Shown here: in pieces, positions 1 through 11,558 of the stretch
Position numbering within the stretch: the first letter of the stretch is position 1
Layout: the number at the start of each line of letters is the position of its first letter
DNA from: Chrysophaeum taylorii
Lineage: Eukaryota; Sar; Pelagophyceae; Pelagomonadales; Pelagomonadaceae
Direction of reading: 5' to 3'
NCBI GenBank assembly: GCA_029834535.1
Contig: JAQMWT010000407.1
Coordinates: 248,001-312,000 of the forward strand
DNA length: 64,000 bases
The notes under the pieces: generated by a model
What the model was told of the DNA's origin: nothing
The model's database searches: none
The model's input: only the letters and a program-made list of their open reading frames with translations
Position numbers and translations under genes: made by a program

Positions 1-3000
1 CCGGATCGCCGAGCGCAACCTGCAGCAAACTGTCCAGAAAAGCCACGACTCTCGTCGTCGAAGCCACGCGGGCCCAGTGGTGGTGGTGGTGGTGGTGTTT
101 ATCACCACCGTTGGCGGGAATCGACCGCGCTTCGATCAAACGGAAGGCCTCGCCATATTCGTATCCGTAGCGTCGAAGATACCTGTAGAGTTCGAGGCCT
201 TGGACACGATTCGTCCCGTGGTCCTCGACGATTTCGTCATCATACAGTTCCTTTAGAAGAAGGTGCTGACTCTCGGCGTCGTCGTCGTCGGCGGCGGCGA
301 CGACTGTCGCGCGCGCAACCTCTTCGCCGACGTACTCGACGACGACAACAGAGTTGCTATCGCGGAAGACGACCGTAAAGACGAGCTCGTCAAGACCATC
401 AAGATGGATCCTGTTGCCGCTTACAGAGAAATTCGCGAGGTCGAGCCGCTTTCTCGCACCACTCAGTATCATCCAGATGGTGTAGAGGTGGCCAGCAGCC
501 GGGAAGACGGGTTCGCCGTCGATCACGTAGTCAGCCAAGTAAGAATCATCGCCGCGTAGCCTGTAGACTACTACTACTTGATTGTTGTTCGTCGCGTGGT
601 GGTGGTTTTCGCGCGGTTCTCGTCTCTGGAGCTTTGCGATCGTCGCTTTAATTGCTGGGCGCTGTGATTGCTTCTTTCGATAAAGAGACGGCGCGCTCGA
701 ACCCGCGTCCAACGGCAGGAGGTCGCCCGCGCGCCGCCTTTCGATTGTCGCGTGACTGATAATGCCCGAAAAGCCAAAGGAGCTCACACCGCACATAATT
801 TTACGACGCGATACCGGGACGGGTTCGACCGAGCAACACATCGAAGCCGCTGCTCTCGCGCCCACGACCTGCGGATTGATGTTTCGAAGCTGTGCGTTGC
901 GGCCCGCGTTGTTCGTAGCCAACAGCACGAGGGCTTTCATGAGTCCAGCCACGCCAGCCGACGACTCGGTGTGGCCCACGTTGGCCTTGACGGCTGCGAG
1001 TGCCACGCCAGTCGGCTCTTTTTTTTCCAAAGGGCCATAAACCTGCGAAGCGGCGCCAACCTCGACAGGATCTCCGAGGGCCGTGCCGGTGCCGTGCATC
1101 TCGAGGAAGCCCACGTCGCCGCGACGTTTTCTAGAGTCCATCAACACGCTGTTGCAAAGATCCAATTGCGAGCTGCCATTGAGTGCCGTAAACGACGCGG
1201 CGCGTCCGTTGTGTCGTATGCCGATGCTCGGGACGACGAGACGGCGATTACTACTACTACGCGTCGTCGTCGTCGTCGTCGTCGCCAGCGACAAGAGAAT
1301 ACCGCCGCAGCCTTCGGCGCGCAAGTAACCGTCGGCGCGCGAATCAAGCGTGTGACATCGGCCAAGGAGTGAGAACATACCGGCGACGGCTCCGCCAACG
1401 GTCGCGACGCCCTGCTGCAACATAAGATTTGGACCCAAGACGACCGCGTTCGTCGCGTCGTCCGCGAGGATTGCTTGGCGCGCCGAGTGAGCGGCTACGA
1501 GGGTCGACGAACACGCGGTGTCGACCGCCAAGCACGGACCGTTTAGCGCAAACACGTAGGGCAAGCGCGCGGCAGCGGTCGCGTAGCCGTTGCCCGTCAC
1601 GTCGAACGCGCCGATCTCTCGCAGCTCTCGCGGGAGTCTCTCGAGCGCGTCGTTGTTCATCATCCCGAGGAAAACGCCCGTCTTGGAACCCGCGAGGGTT
1701 GCGCGATCCATGCCAACGTGGTGAAGCATCGCGTACCCCACCTCGAGCACGAGCCTCTGCTGCGGGTCGAGGGCCTTTGCTTCCACGGGCGACATGCGGA
1801 AGTGGTGCGCGTCCAGATCCCACGCGCCATCGACGAAGCTTCCGTACGAGGCCCGCCTCCAATTCGCCGAGCCGGGTTTGAGCGCCGCCGAAGGCGCATT
1901 AACGTCCCACCGGCTGATCGGGACCGTTGTTCCAGTATCAATTCCGCGCGACGTTATTTCGCGCAGGTCTTCGAGCGTCGAGGTTGCCGGTAACCGGCAT
2001 CCGACAGCACCAACGCAAACGTCTCCCGCCGGCGCAGTAGCTTCGGCGAGCTGCACCTCGGGATGCTCCTCGTCCTCCACGTCGTCTCTGCCGCGCGCAG
2101 CAAGTCTGTCCTCGACCAAGGTGGCAATCTGGGCCGGCGTTGGGTAGTCGAACAGAAGGGTCGCGGGGAGGTCGACGTCCTGAAAATGCATGGAAAGCGT
2201 CCGCGCGAGCTCGGTCGCGCCGAGCGAGTCGATGCCCTTTTCCATGAGCGGTGAATCCGCGTCGACCTCGTCGTCGCCGGCGAGCTTGGACGCAATCTCG
2301 CGCACGGTTGTCAGGATGGCGGCGTCGCTCAAATTATCGGCGGCGCGCCGTCGAGGCTCTCGTCGCGACCGTCTTCTGGTACGAGTGGTAGAGCCGCGGC
2401 GGCGGACGGAGGGCACGATCGCGGGTGTCGAAATAGCGTACAGAACTGCGTGGAGCGAGTGGCGGGACATGAGTGCAAAGAAGTCGAGCTTGGCTGGCGA
2501 CACGTTTGTGGACACAAAAATTTGCGGCTCTCCGCGGATCCTGGCGTCGCTCGCGAAATGACGCTCGGACGAAAAGGTGACGCGAGCCGCGCAGTACCGG
2601 CCGTCGGCGATGCGACGGGATATTGATGATGTCGCTGCTGCCGATTCTACCAGGACGACGACGCGCTCCGCCGGGAAGCCAGTCAAGCGTAATCCTCCTC
2701 CTCCTCCTCCTCCTCCTCCTCCTCCTCGGAGTAGGACGACGCAATGGACGTTGGAGGCTCGCGCGAGGGTCTCGAACGCGGTAACCAGGTTCCTTTTACA
2801 ACGCGGGGCGTCGCATTCGACGAAAACACGATCGGCGACCGCAGCCAGCTGCGCCGCCGCCGCCAGAGTCAGCGCTGTCACCCCCGAGACCACAACGACT
2901 GCATTTTGGAAGCTCGTCGTCGACGACGACGAAGGTTCGCGGCGTTGTTGTTTCGGGAGCAGGTCGAGAGACGCCAAGTCCGGCGGCTCGGGGACATCGC

Positions 3001-3714
3001 CGCGCAGCGTCGGGACCCAATGCGTGATCTCTTGAGAGCGGGGGAGGTTCGTGATGCCTCTGGTTCGAAGGGCTTGATATGCCAGCTTTGATCCGAGGGT
3101 CGCGTCGACGAGCTCGTCCGTCGGCGTCGCCTCGAGGGCAACGCAGCTCGCCAAAAAACACGACGTTAGCGAGTGTCGCGTCTTCTCGGCGCCACGACGA
3201 AGGGTGACGCTCTTCACCGAAGCCGGGACGAAGACCGCGCTAGCGCGCTTAGGAGGAGGGGAAAGGCGCAGGCGATTTCCGCCCCCCGGCAGTGGTGGCG
3301 GTCTGCGGATTGTCGCGACTGGCGATTCGCCAAGAATTCGACCGAACGCGATGACCTCCGACGAGAGTGAAATCACCTGGAAGTTGGCGTCCTCGACCCG
3401 CACCGTCAGCCGAGTGTCGGGGGTGAGCACGCAGGGTCTGGCAAATACGATGTCTGCGAGGGATCCCGCCGCCGAAGTGGACGCGAAGACGAGCTCCACG
3501 GTGGCGACGGCGGGAAGGAGGGTGGCACCCGCGACGACGTGGTCCTCGAGGGCCGCAAAGAGCGCGCCGGAGATGCGGGTTTCGGAGACGAGAGGAGGAG
3601 CCGCAGGTGCCCTGACCATTTTGAGCGCACGAGGGCCGAGCTTCGGTACGAACGCGCGAGCTCTGTACAACGACGCCTTCGGCTCTTTCGTCGTCGTCGT
3701 CGTCGTCGTCAACT

Positions 3715-3758
<44 letters not shown>

Positions 3759-6445
3759 TTTAGATCATTGCAGATCACAGCATGGGCGATGATACCCGAC
3801 CAGCCGAAGGAGCTCGCGGCCGCAGCGCGAGCGCCGCCGCCACCGCCGCCCTGGCGAGATCGGTCTGTCTCGCAGGGCTCGACCGCTGGCGCGAAATCCC
3901 GCAATCCGACGACCGCGTGGATCTCCGAGTTGAGGCGGCGGAGGTGGGCGTTGGGGTGCGGAGTCGCGCAGGAGGCCGAGACGAGGCCGACGAGACCGGC
4001 GGCCGCTTCTCCGTGGGCAAAGTTGGCTTTGACGCCGCCGACGTGGAAGGGGGTGGACGATCTCTTCGCGCAGTAGGCCGCGGTCGCGCCCGAGATCTCG
4101 ACCGGGTCGCCGAGGGCCGTGCCCGTGCCGTGGGCTTCGAGGTACGCGACCTCACAACCCTTGGAGGCAGCAGCAGCAGCGTGGATGAGACGCGTTTGGG
4201 ACGCGCCGTTGAGCGCCGTGAACGAAGCAGAGCGGCCGTTGTGCGCCGTCGCGGATCCGGCGAGGAAGATTTTTCGGTCGACGTCGCGATCGAGAACGAC
4301 GGCCGCGCCGGCCTCGGCCCGAGCGAAGCCGTCGGCACGGTCGTCAAAGGTGTGGCACCGGCCGCGCGGCGAGGTCATCCCCATGATCGAGGTCCCGAGG
4401 TGCTGGAAGCCCGCCAAGAGCACGAGGTTTGGGGCAGCTACGAGCGCTTTTCCGCACTCGGAGTTCGAGAGCGCGCCGGTCGCGACGTGCGACGCGACGA
4501 GGGACGAGGAGCAGGCCGTATCGAAGACTAAGCAGGGTCCGTGGAGCGCAAAGGCGTGCGAGACGCGGGCGCCGAGGGCCGAAGCCCCCGACCCCGTCAT
4601 GACGTACGCGTTCAGCTCTTTCACCAGCTCCCTCGAGTCGTAGTTCATGACGCCCGCGTACACGCCGACGTCAGCGCCTCGAAGACTCTCGCGCGTCTCG
4701 CCAGTCGCGTGGAGGGCCTCGTATCCCACTTCCAAAAGCAGCCGTTGCTGCGGGTCGAGGAACTCCACTTCGACCTTCCTGAGCCGGAACATGTCGGCGT
4801 CGAAAGCGTCCTCGCTCGGCGCGAGAAACGCGCCGTATCTCGCGCTCGGCGCCGCGGCCACGGCCTCGTGGTCCCACCGTCGGATCGGGATTTCCGTGAC
4901 AGCATCCAACAGCGACGCCACTACGCGCACGAGCTCCTCCTCCACGCCGCCGGGCAGCCGTAGGACGCGCGCCGCGACGCCGACGGTCTTATCCTTTCTA
5001 AGACTCGTCGCGTTCTTCGCCGAAGAACAAATAACCTCGGGTTGTTGTTGTTGTTCTTCTTCTTCTTCTTCTTCTGTGGTTGTTGTGAGGAAGGCAATGA
5101 TGGCCTCGACGGTCGGGTGGTCGAAGATCGCGGTAGGCGGGAGCGCAACGTCGAGCTTCTTGCAGAGGGCTCTCGCGAGCTGAACGAGGCCGTGCGAGCT
5201 GAGACCGGCAGAGAGCAGCGGTTCGTCCGGGCGGACGGGCCCGCCCAGAAGCTCAGTTGTTGTCTCGATCACGATCTCCCGCACTACTACGCTCCTCGAG
5301 GCGGGAAGTCGCGGCGTCCTCTTCTTCGTAGAGGTCGTCGTTGTAGTCGCGAGCAGCTCGGCGTCGAGAGCATCGAGCTTCGCCGCGTGATCAGCCTCGA
5401 GCTGCGCGCGGCGGACGGTGCCCTTGGCAGAAACCGGGAAGGCTTGGACGACGATGGCGCGCGCGGTCGATATCTTCGCGTAGGAAGGCGCGACCGCGTT
5501 CGCCGCAGCGACGACGCGCGAGATTTTGAGGTCCTTCGAGTCGAGGACAAACATCACGGGCGCCGGACGGCCCTGCCCGACGACGACGACGCCGCGAGCT
5601 CCCGCTTCCTTCGCCTTTGCCTCCATCGGCGTCGGGTTCGCGAGCTCGCCGGTGCTCAAGACGACGACGTCGTCGCGGCGGCACACGTACCGGAGCCACT
5701 CGCCCTCGACGACCTCGAAGATGTCGCCGGTTGCGCGACGAACGGCGAACGGGACGTCGGGCGGATCGAGGCCGAGGTAGCCGCCGGTAGCCGAGCCGCA
5801 GCCCGTAATCACCAATTCCCCTCGACCCGCATCGTCGAGGTCGATCAACTCCGCGCTTACCCCAACGGGTCGCAGGAGGTCGCGGCCGCGGCCCCCGAGC
5901 AGACAGAACCCGCCGCCGAACTCGGTTTGGCCGTAGTGAGGGACGACGTTGACGCCCGCGGATTTTAGAGTATCGAAGGCGCGTTGCCCGAGCGGCGCGC
6001 CCCCGCAGGTGACCATCTTGGCGCGCGCAAGGGGGGCGATATAAGAGGCGTTCGGCGCCTCGCGGGCGAGTTCTTCCAAGATGACCGGGACCGTGTCGAC
6101 GGCGTCCGGTTCCAACCCCCGCGCCGCTTCCACCAGAATCGATGCCGTGACGATCGACTCGAGCAGCACGTAGCTCGGGCACCCGCAGAGCGCGTTGTAG
6201 AGAAAGTTGTTGATCGTCCCCATGACGTGGAAGTTCGGCAGGAATCCCAGCGTCCCTTTCGCGAGGGTCCCGACGGCCTTGACTTTGTTCTCGCACGCCC
6301 AGAGAGCGCCTCGGTGAGTGATCGGGACGCCCTTCGGCGCGCCCGTCGTCCCGCTCGTAAACATGATCACTGCCACCGCCTCCGTATCGAGAACAACATC
6401 ACTCCGGCGGCTTTTTGTCGCAGCCGCCGGGATGTTTTCGACGCA

Positions 6446-6482
<37 letters not shown>

Positions 6483-6862
6483 GATTCCCCCCCGAGTTGT
6501 CGCGCGGAGGTTTCGAGTTCTCGGGAGTGAGCGATCAGCGCTACCCGGGCCGTCTCGATCGCCCTCGCCAGGACCTCGGAGGGCTGGGACCAGTTGAGGA
6601 TGACGCACGGCGCGCCGCGCAGCAGGGCTCCCCCCAAAAATAAAAAGGACGGCACCGAGGGCCGCGACAACAAGGCCACCGTGAGACCCTTGCTTCTTCT
6701 TCTTCGCAAATGCAGCAGCTGCTGCGAAAACGCCCAAAGCTCGGCCCGCGCGTAGAACTCGCCAAACGATATCTCCTCGACGAGGCTCTCGGTGGCTGCC
6801 GACCAGGCCCCCAGAAACCGCTTGTCGGCGGGTGCATCAGCGAAGACGGCGGCCCACGACAT
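1..6862 (-). CDS. Hybrid adenylation/polyketide megasynthase (partial, continues beyond window start)
   Basis: One uninterrupted frame runs from ATG at 6862 to base 1 with no stop: 2287 codons, 3' end off window. Domains in order, seen by motif: adenylation domain (residues ~1-500; TSGTTGAPKG at ~169, YGQTE, ATGD, RRDDVVVLSTGE, AKGTVRR), the A8-type motif resembling NRPS-like adenylate-forming reductases; carrier domain with GLSSHG (modifiable Ser ~556); ketosynthase 1 (~640-1030; DTACSSS Cys784, EAHGTGTALGDPVE, KANFAHGEAAAG); dehydratase-like hot-dog domain with HVVAGATLLP (His1108); ~200-300 residues I cannot assign (perhaps a degenerate ketoreductase); carrier domain with GIDSLGA (Ser1546); ketosynthase 2 (~1645-2040; DTACSST Cys1784, EMHGTGTALGDPVE, KANVGHTESSAG); second dehydratase-like domain resembling animal FAS DH (YVIDGEPVFPAAG) in which the usual His is Tyr2112. 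No acyltransferase lies in either KS-to-DH gap. Low-complexity Thr, Ala, Gly, Glu/Gln and His tracts occur in or between domains. Likely polyketide assembly on tethered intermediates; product unknown. Confidence 0.93.
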
Positions 6863-7004
6863 TTTAAACTTGAAGTGCTCTGAGTTGGCAACGAAATTCC
6901 ATTCCACAACGCACCTTGACCACGCATTGAAGAAACGAAGAAAACTTCTTCTTCTTCTTCTTCATACTTGTACTGTTTCACTAGCTAGCTAGCTAGCTAG
7001 TGAA

Positions 7005-8264
7005 CTAGAGGGGCATCATCATGACGGAGAGGAGTTCGCGGAGCTTCAAGACAGTGGGGATGTCGTCTGGTCCGAGGAGGACGTTGGCGCGCCGGTAGAT
7101 GTCGGAGTACTCCGCTAGAGTGCGCTCCTTGGCCCCCATCGGGCAAGTCGACAGGATACCGGCCTCGACGGCAGCTTTAGCGCGCTCGAAGGAGGGGCCG
7201 TCGGTGCCGACGATGGCCTCGACCACGGCCAGCCGGGACCCGGGGGCTGCGCTCTGTTTGATGTTGGCGACAATCTTGACGCACTCGTCGTCCGCCCAGT
7301 CGTGGAGAACGTTTTTGAGAAAGATAATGTCGCAGGTCTTGATGTCGGCGGGAAGGGGGTCAAAAAAGGAGGCGGAAATAGCCGAGGCATTCTTAACCCC
7401 CCGATGTTTGAAATAGGCCGTCGCCCGCGATGCCGTCTCCGGGAGGTCGAAAACCTTGACCGTAGTCGAAGGCCAGTGCTCCCAAATCGTGGCGAGGAGG
7501 GTGCCAATACCCCCGCCCACGTCGCAAATAACCTCGTCCCCTTTCAAAGGCAAAGCCCCAACCACGGCCGCAGCCGTGCGCAGCGCGAAGTCCTTCATCG
7601 CGCGATCGAACATCTCGGATTCGACCTGATGTTCGGCGTGCCACTCCCACCAGGGCGCCCCGAGGTGCTCGACGCAGCCCGGCTCGCCCGTCAATATCGA
7701 CTTTTCGGCCGTCGCGACGTAGGAGTCGCGGAGCATGGCGCTCAGCCAGAGCGCGCGGTCGCGGCTCGTCGTCCGCAACTCTTCGGCGATTTCCGTGTTC
7801 CTGAAAGTCCCGGGCACGGGCTCCTCCAAGATTCCGAGGGTTGCGGCGGCGTGCATGAAGCGGCACATGTAGTGGGGGTGGGTATGCGTCATCTCGGCGA
7901 CGGCGCCGCACGCCGCTTCTTTTTCCTTAAAAAGCGCGTCGAGCGCTCCGTGCTTGACCAAGGCGTAGACCACCACAGATTGCCAGAAAGCGTTCGACAG
8001 TTCGAGCGCGCGGATGTCTGGGGGGGTCGTCTTCTCGGCGAGGAAACGCAGAAAGTCGTTGAGCCCCACAAAGAAGCGGAACACGGGCCACGGCGGCAGC
8101 TCGGGGACGAGACTCGATTCGGGCATTACGGGCGGCACCACGTTGGGGGGCGACGTGCCTGAGACGATGGTGTGACGGGTGCAAGAAAGAAGACAAAACG
8201 CACCGATCAAGTACGCGACCAGCGCGGCGACGCCCGCGAGGATTACGACCACTGCAACACGCAT
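7005..8264 (-). CDS. Membrane-anchored SAM-dependent O-methyltransferase (COMT-like family)
   Basis: 419 aa from ATG at 8264; an in-frame upstream TTG is less likely. Residues ~3-28 form one hydrophobic segment, a probable signal anchor. A helical dimerisation-type region follows, then a Rossmann methyltransferase core: SAM-binding CDVGGGIGTL at ~248-257, DLPETA, and LKNVLHDWADDE with the catalytic-type His at ~321. This is the architecture of plant caffeate/hydroxyneurosporene O-methyltransferases (Methyltransf_2), which methylate small-molecule hydroxyls using S-adenosylmethionine. It lies 142 bp upstream of the megasynthase start on the same strand and ~230 bp downstream of the flavin monooxygenase stop, so a tailoring role on the polyketide is a reasonable inference. 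The substrate is not predictable from sequence. The 3' side holds a (CTAG)n palindromic run at about 6984-7004. Confidence 0.9.
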   Translation of the reverse strand: MRVAVVVILAGVAALVAYLIGAFCLLSCTRHTIVSGTSPPNVVPPVMPESSLVPELPPWPVFRFFVGLNDFLRFLAEKTTPPDIRALELSNAFWQSVVVYALVKHGALDALFKEKEAACGAVAEMTHTHPHYMCRFMHAAATLGILEEPVPGTFRNTEIAEELRTTSRDRALWLSAMLRDSYVATAEKSILTGEPGCVEHLGAPWWEWHAEHQVESEMFDRAMKDFALRTAAAVVGALPLKGDEVICDVGGGIGTLLATIWEHWPSTTVKVFDLPETASRATAYFKHRGVKNASAISASFFDPLPADIKTCDIIFLKNVLHDWADDECVKIVANIKQSAAPGSRLAVVEAIVGTDGPSFERAKAAVEAGILSTCPMGAKERTLAEYSDIYRRANVLLGPDDIPTVLKLRELLSVMMMPL

Positions 8265-8495
8265 TTTGCCTTCTCTCGCCGTCGGAAAACGCTTCAACAG
8301 CTGCTCCTCTTGAAGGAAGGAAAGAAGGAAAGAAACACCGTTTGTTTGTCTGTCAGAATCTATCGTGGTTTTAATGTAGAGAGAAGGAAGGAAACAGATA
8401 CTTGTGGAGAAAGAAGGAAACGGATGCTGTTGTTCTTGTTGTTGTTCGTGGGTGAATGAATTTTTCGCCGCCTCCTCGTCGTCGTCTTTATCTCA

Positions 8496-10077
8496 TCAGT
8501 TGGTCTTTTTGAGCACGACGTTGGGAGGGGTGCGATTCTTGGCTTCGCGCGCCGCCTTGAGGACTTGGGGGAAGTGGGGCGAGGCGGGGTGGGAGTTGGC
8601 GACGCCATGTTTGAGGTCGAGCTTGAACCACCAACACGTCAGGGCGGCGAACCACTTGAAGATGGTCGACAGGATGAAGCGCTTGATGGGGCTGTTGGGC
8701 CACATGTGGGACCACTCGAGCTCCACCACCCCCGGCTCGCGGGTGAAGACCGCAGGGCCGAGGTCCGTCTCCTTCGCGTAGAGCCAGTCCATCTTGAGCT
8801 TGAGCCACTCGGCTTCCTTCTTGCGCAGGTGAGGGAGGTTCGCAACTAAGCCTCCGCCCGTCGTTTTCTCGAAGGCGCTTGGATCTTCCAGGAGCTCGGC
8901 GAGCTCGACCGCGTCCTTGAGAGCGAGGTTTCCACCCCCGCCAATCCCGCACCCGAGGAGCGCGTCGCCGATGCAAACCACCGGAATATCGCACTCTTTC
9001 TTGAACGTAGTCTGGAGGCCGTGAGTGACGTTGGGCCGGATCGTGACGCGGTCGAGGTGCTTCACGAAGTCGCGATAGCACGGGTCGAAGTGATCGCCCA
9101 TGTCTTTAACGATCCATTCCTTGACCTTTTCGAGACGGTGGTCGGTCATGATCCCATCCCTGCGCGACGACGTTGGGTCGATGCCGATGTCGTCGAAGAG
9201 CTTCGTTTCGCTGTCGGTGGGTACGTAATACAGGAGGGCCATGCGCTTGTCGTCGTCGCCCGGGCCGAACCTTTGGGTGAAGAAGAAGTATCCCCGTCCA
9301 AACACGAAGAGCGTGCCGTGAGTCCCGAGCCGTCGCACGAACTCGGGATCGACCGTCGCTTCCGGGTTCGAGACCACGCCGTGGATCATCATATAAAAGT
9401 CGAGATGCTTGCCCTCGGGGTCGTCGACGCGGTAGCCGCGCAGCGGACTGTGGACGCCGCTCGCATCGACAACCAAATCGAAGATCCCGAGACTCTTTCC
9501 CCCTTTTTCGAACGCCTCGACGCCGTTTCCCGCCTTCTTCAGCTCGAACGCGCCCTGCTCGTACGCGACCTTCGTGGTCGCCGCGTACGTCGTCTCGAGC
9601 TCGCGCAGAAACAAGGCGCGGAGCTCCCCGCGGTTGCTCTCGGGCTGCGCGCCAAACACCGACGGCAGCCATTTTCGCAGAAGGTTCGGCCGGAAGTACA
9701 CGAACTGAGCTTCGGGCCCTTTCATGGGGTACATCGCCATCGAGTCGCTCCTGTTCTTCGAGATCGACCAGTAGTGGTCGTACAGCCCTGCCCGCGCCAT
9801 CGCGAGCTGGCCATACACGTCCAGGTCCAACCCGTACCCTTGGTCGCGCACGCGCTCGGCCTAAAGTCATCATCATCATCATCATCGTTTAGGGAGTGAG
9901 CGAGCGAGCGAGTGAGCGAGTGAGTGAGTGAGTGGTGGTGACAAACCAACGTACCCGCTCCGTCACGGTCAACGCCACGTTCCCGCCGAGGCGTCTCGCG
10001 AGGATCGCCGCGAACGCGCTGCCAGCGACGCCCGTCCCACACACCAGGATGCGTGGCACCTCCTTCTTTTTCTCCAT
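8496..10077 (-). CDS. FAD-dependent monooxygenase (paralogue 1), two exons
   Basis: Exon 1 is 10077-9955 and exon 2 is 9860-8496. The intron 9954-9861 (94 bp) starts GTACG, ends TTTAG and is made mostly of (GAGY)n and (GAT)n simple repeats. The joined protein is 495 aa. Exon 1 supplies the dinucleotide-binding GTGVAG loop (Gly14, Gly16, Gly19). Exon 2 supplies DASG (~173-176) and the FAD ribityl-binding GDALLGCGIGGG (~339-350), the layout of class A flavin monooxygenases (PHBH/squalene-epoxidase-like fold). Such enzymes hydroxylate or epoxidise small molecules with NAD(P)H and O2. The tryptophan motif of flavin-dependent halogenases was not seen. It is a tandem paralogue of the 11.6-13.1 kb gene with the same intron position, and sits between the methyltransferase and that paralogue on one strand, which supports a tailoring role in the cluster. 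Confidence 0.9.
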
Positions 10078-11558
10078 ACCTTCCTTCGTTGAACGTGAGG
10101 CGACTGATGAAGAAGAACTGTGCTGACCTGGCTACTTCAACTCCTCAAGAGTGACGTCATCATTCCTTTTCTAATAAGAAATTATTTCACACCAGCCTCG
10201 ACTCTCAACGACATGTCGCGCGTTGTGTATGACACGGAGTTTTTTTTGTTTTTTCGGATGATCGTTAGAAAGTTTTTCCTACTCGATGAGGAGACGGCGT
10301 CCACTTGTATAGTATACACCCGACCGACCTTGCCTGCCAACATCCCTTGCTTGCTTGCGCGATGCTTCACGTCATTCAGATCTGCTGATTTGCGGTGTCG
10401 TCGTCGACACCATCGAGCATAACAAGTTCAACGAGTGCGCCACCTCTAGAATAGAATAGAATAGAATGAAGCTTGCAACACCGCCGCCGCCGCGAATAAA
10501 TGATGACGCACAACTCGACTCCAGATGGATCGACTATCGTTTCGCAGATCACCTGCGCGGGCAATCGATCGGACTGCTGCACAGACTCGGTGATAAATAG
10601 ATAGATAGATAGATGGATAGATAGCCCGAGCGAAGTTCGACTACGGACAACAACGATGACGAATGGGGTATATCTCATATTCAAAGCAAACAAGGTAACC
10701 AAGCTCCGGGCGTTCTCGAGCCGCCTCCTTACCGATTTATTATTATCCGGACGACCATCAACCACAGGTCGTTCGTTTGTTCCAAGCGGGGCTCTGTGTG
10801 TGAAAGAAAGAAAGAAAACCCTTCAAGACGACCGTGTGCGTGGACGACGAGATGCCCTCGCAATATAAGTACTATCTCCGTGCTGGAAATAAAAATTTCG
10901 TTGTACAATCGAAAAAAAACAAAATCGACAAATTTCCGATCAGAGCAGCCGGCCTAGAAGGGAAGCTGCACATACTCTAGTGCTGGCCCACACATGATGG
11001 CGGAATCCATTGACGAAGACAGAGGGGGGGGAATCTGGCGCCAAAACGCGCACTATAAGAGAGGTAAGTTGACGAATACGCGCCTCAATAACGAGCCGCA
11101 CCGCTAGGCTGTTGTCGAACGAGCGTGCCGTCCAATCCGCGTGAATGTTGTCAAGAAGCCAGAATGCTTAGCTCCCGCCCCGACGACCTTCTCGCTCGCG
11201 TTTTTTTGGTTGTTTATTTGTTTGTTTGTACGAGTACGCGATCCGCACGTTCCTTCGCAAAGACTGCATTCTAATACGTGCCGTTACAATACGCGTTCTT
11301 CGAAAAGAGAAGAGCCTGCGAGCTTCAGAGGACATGCGATAAACGGATAGAGGTGGCATCGCGAAAAAACCGGAGCCGCTGCTGCTGCCGGCGCCAGCAG
11401 ACGTCCGAACGCTCGATTTTTGGCGGCGACGTCCCAACAAAAGAGAACATTTTTTCTCTCAAGAAAAAACGAGGGAAGCGGCAGGGCACGCATCTCATCT
11501 CCCGTATGACGTCACACAGATCTGCCTTGCTCCAAGTTTTGTCGCCGAACAAGAATTG
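10078..11558. other. Intergenic, no gene seen
   Basis: This stretch between the two flavin monooxygenases has no ORF that looks like a protein. It holds short simple repeats, (AATAG)n near 10,450 and (ATAG)n near 10,597-10,623, and some AT-rich patches. It should contain the 5' regulatory region of paralogue 1 and the 3' UTR of paralogue 2, but I cannot place a promoter or polyadenylation signal with confidence. Confidence 0.6.

Noticed and set aside
5042-5968. 308-codon plus-strand ORF opposite the carrier/adenylation region
   Set aside because: It is antisense to well-supported megasynthase coding sequence, has Arg/Asp-rich composition and no family resemblance.
5391-6296. Long Arg-rich minus-strand ORF overlapping the adenylation domain
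   Set aside because: It is a shifted-frame shadow: the frame carrying TSGTTGAPKG, YGQTE and ATGD is the real one.
6984-7004. (CTAG)n run as a regulatory palindrome
   Set aside because: It is a plain tandem repeat in the 3' flank of the methyltransferase gene; nothing suggests a specific factor.
9021-9899. Plus-strand ORF opposite the flavin monooxygenase
   Set aside because: It is an antisense shadow; the minus strand carries the FAD motifs and an intron-joined start.
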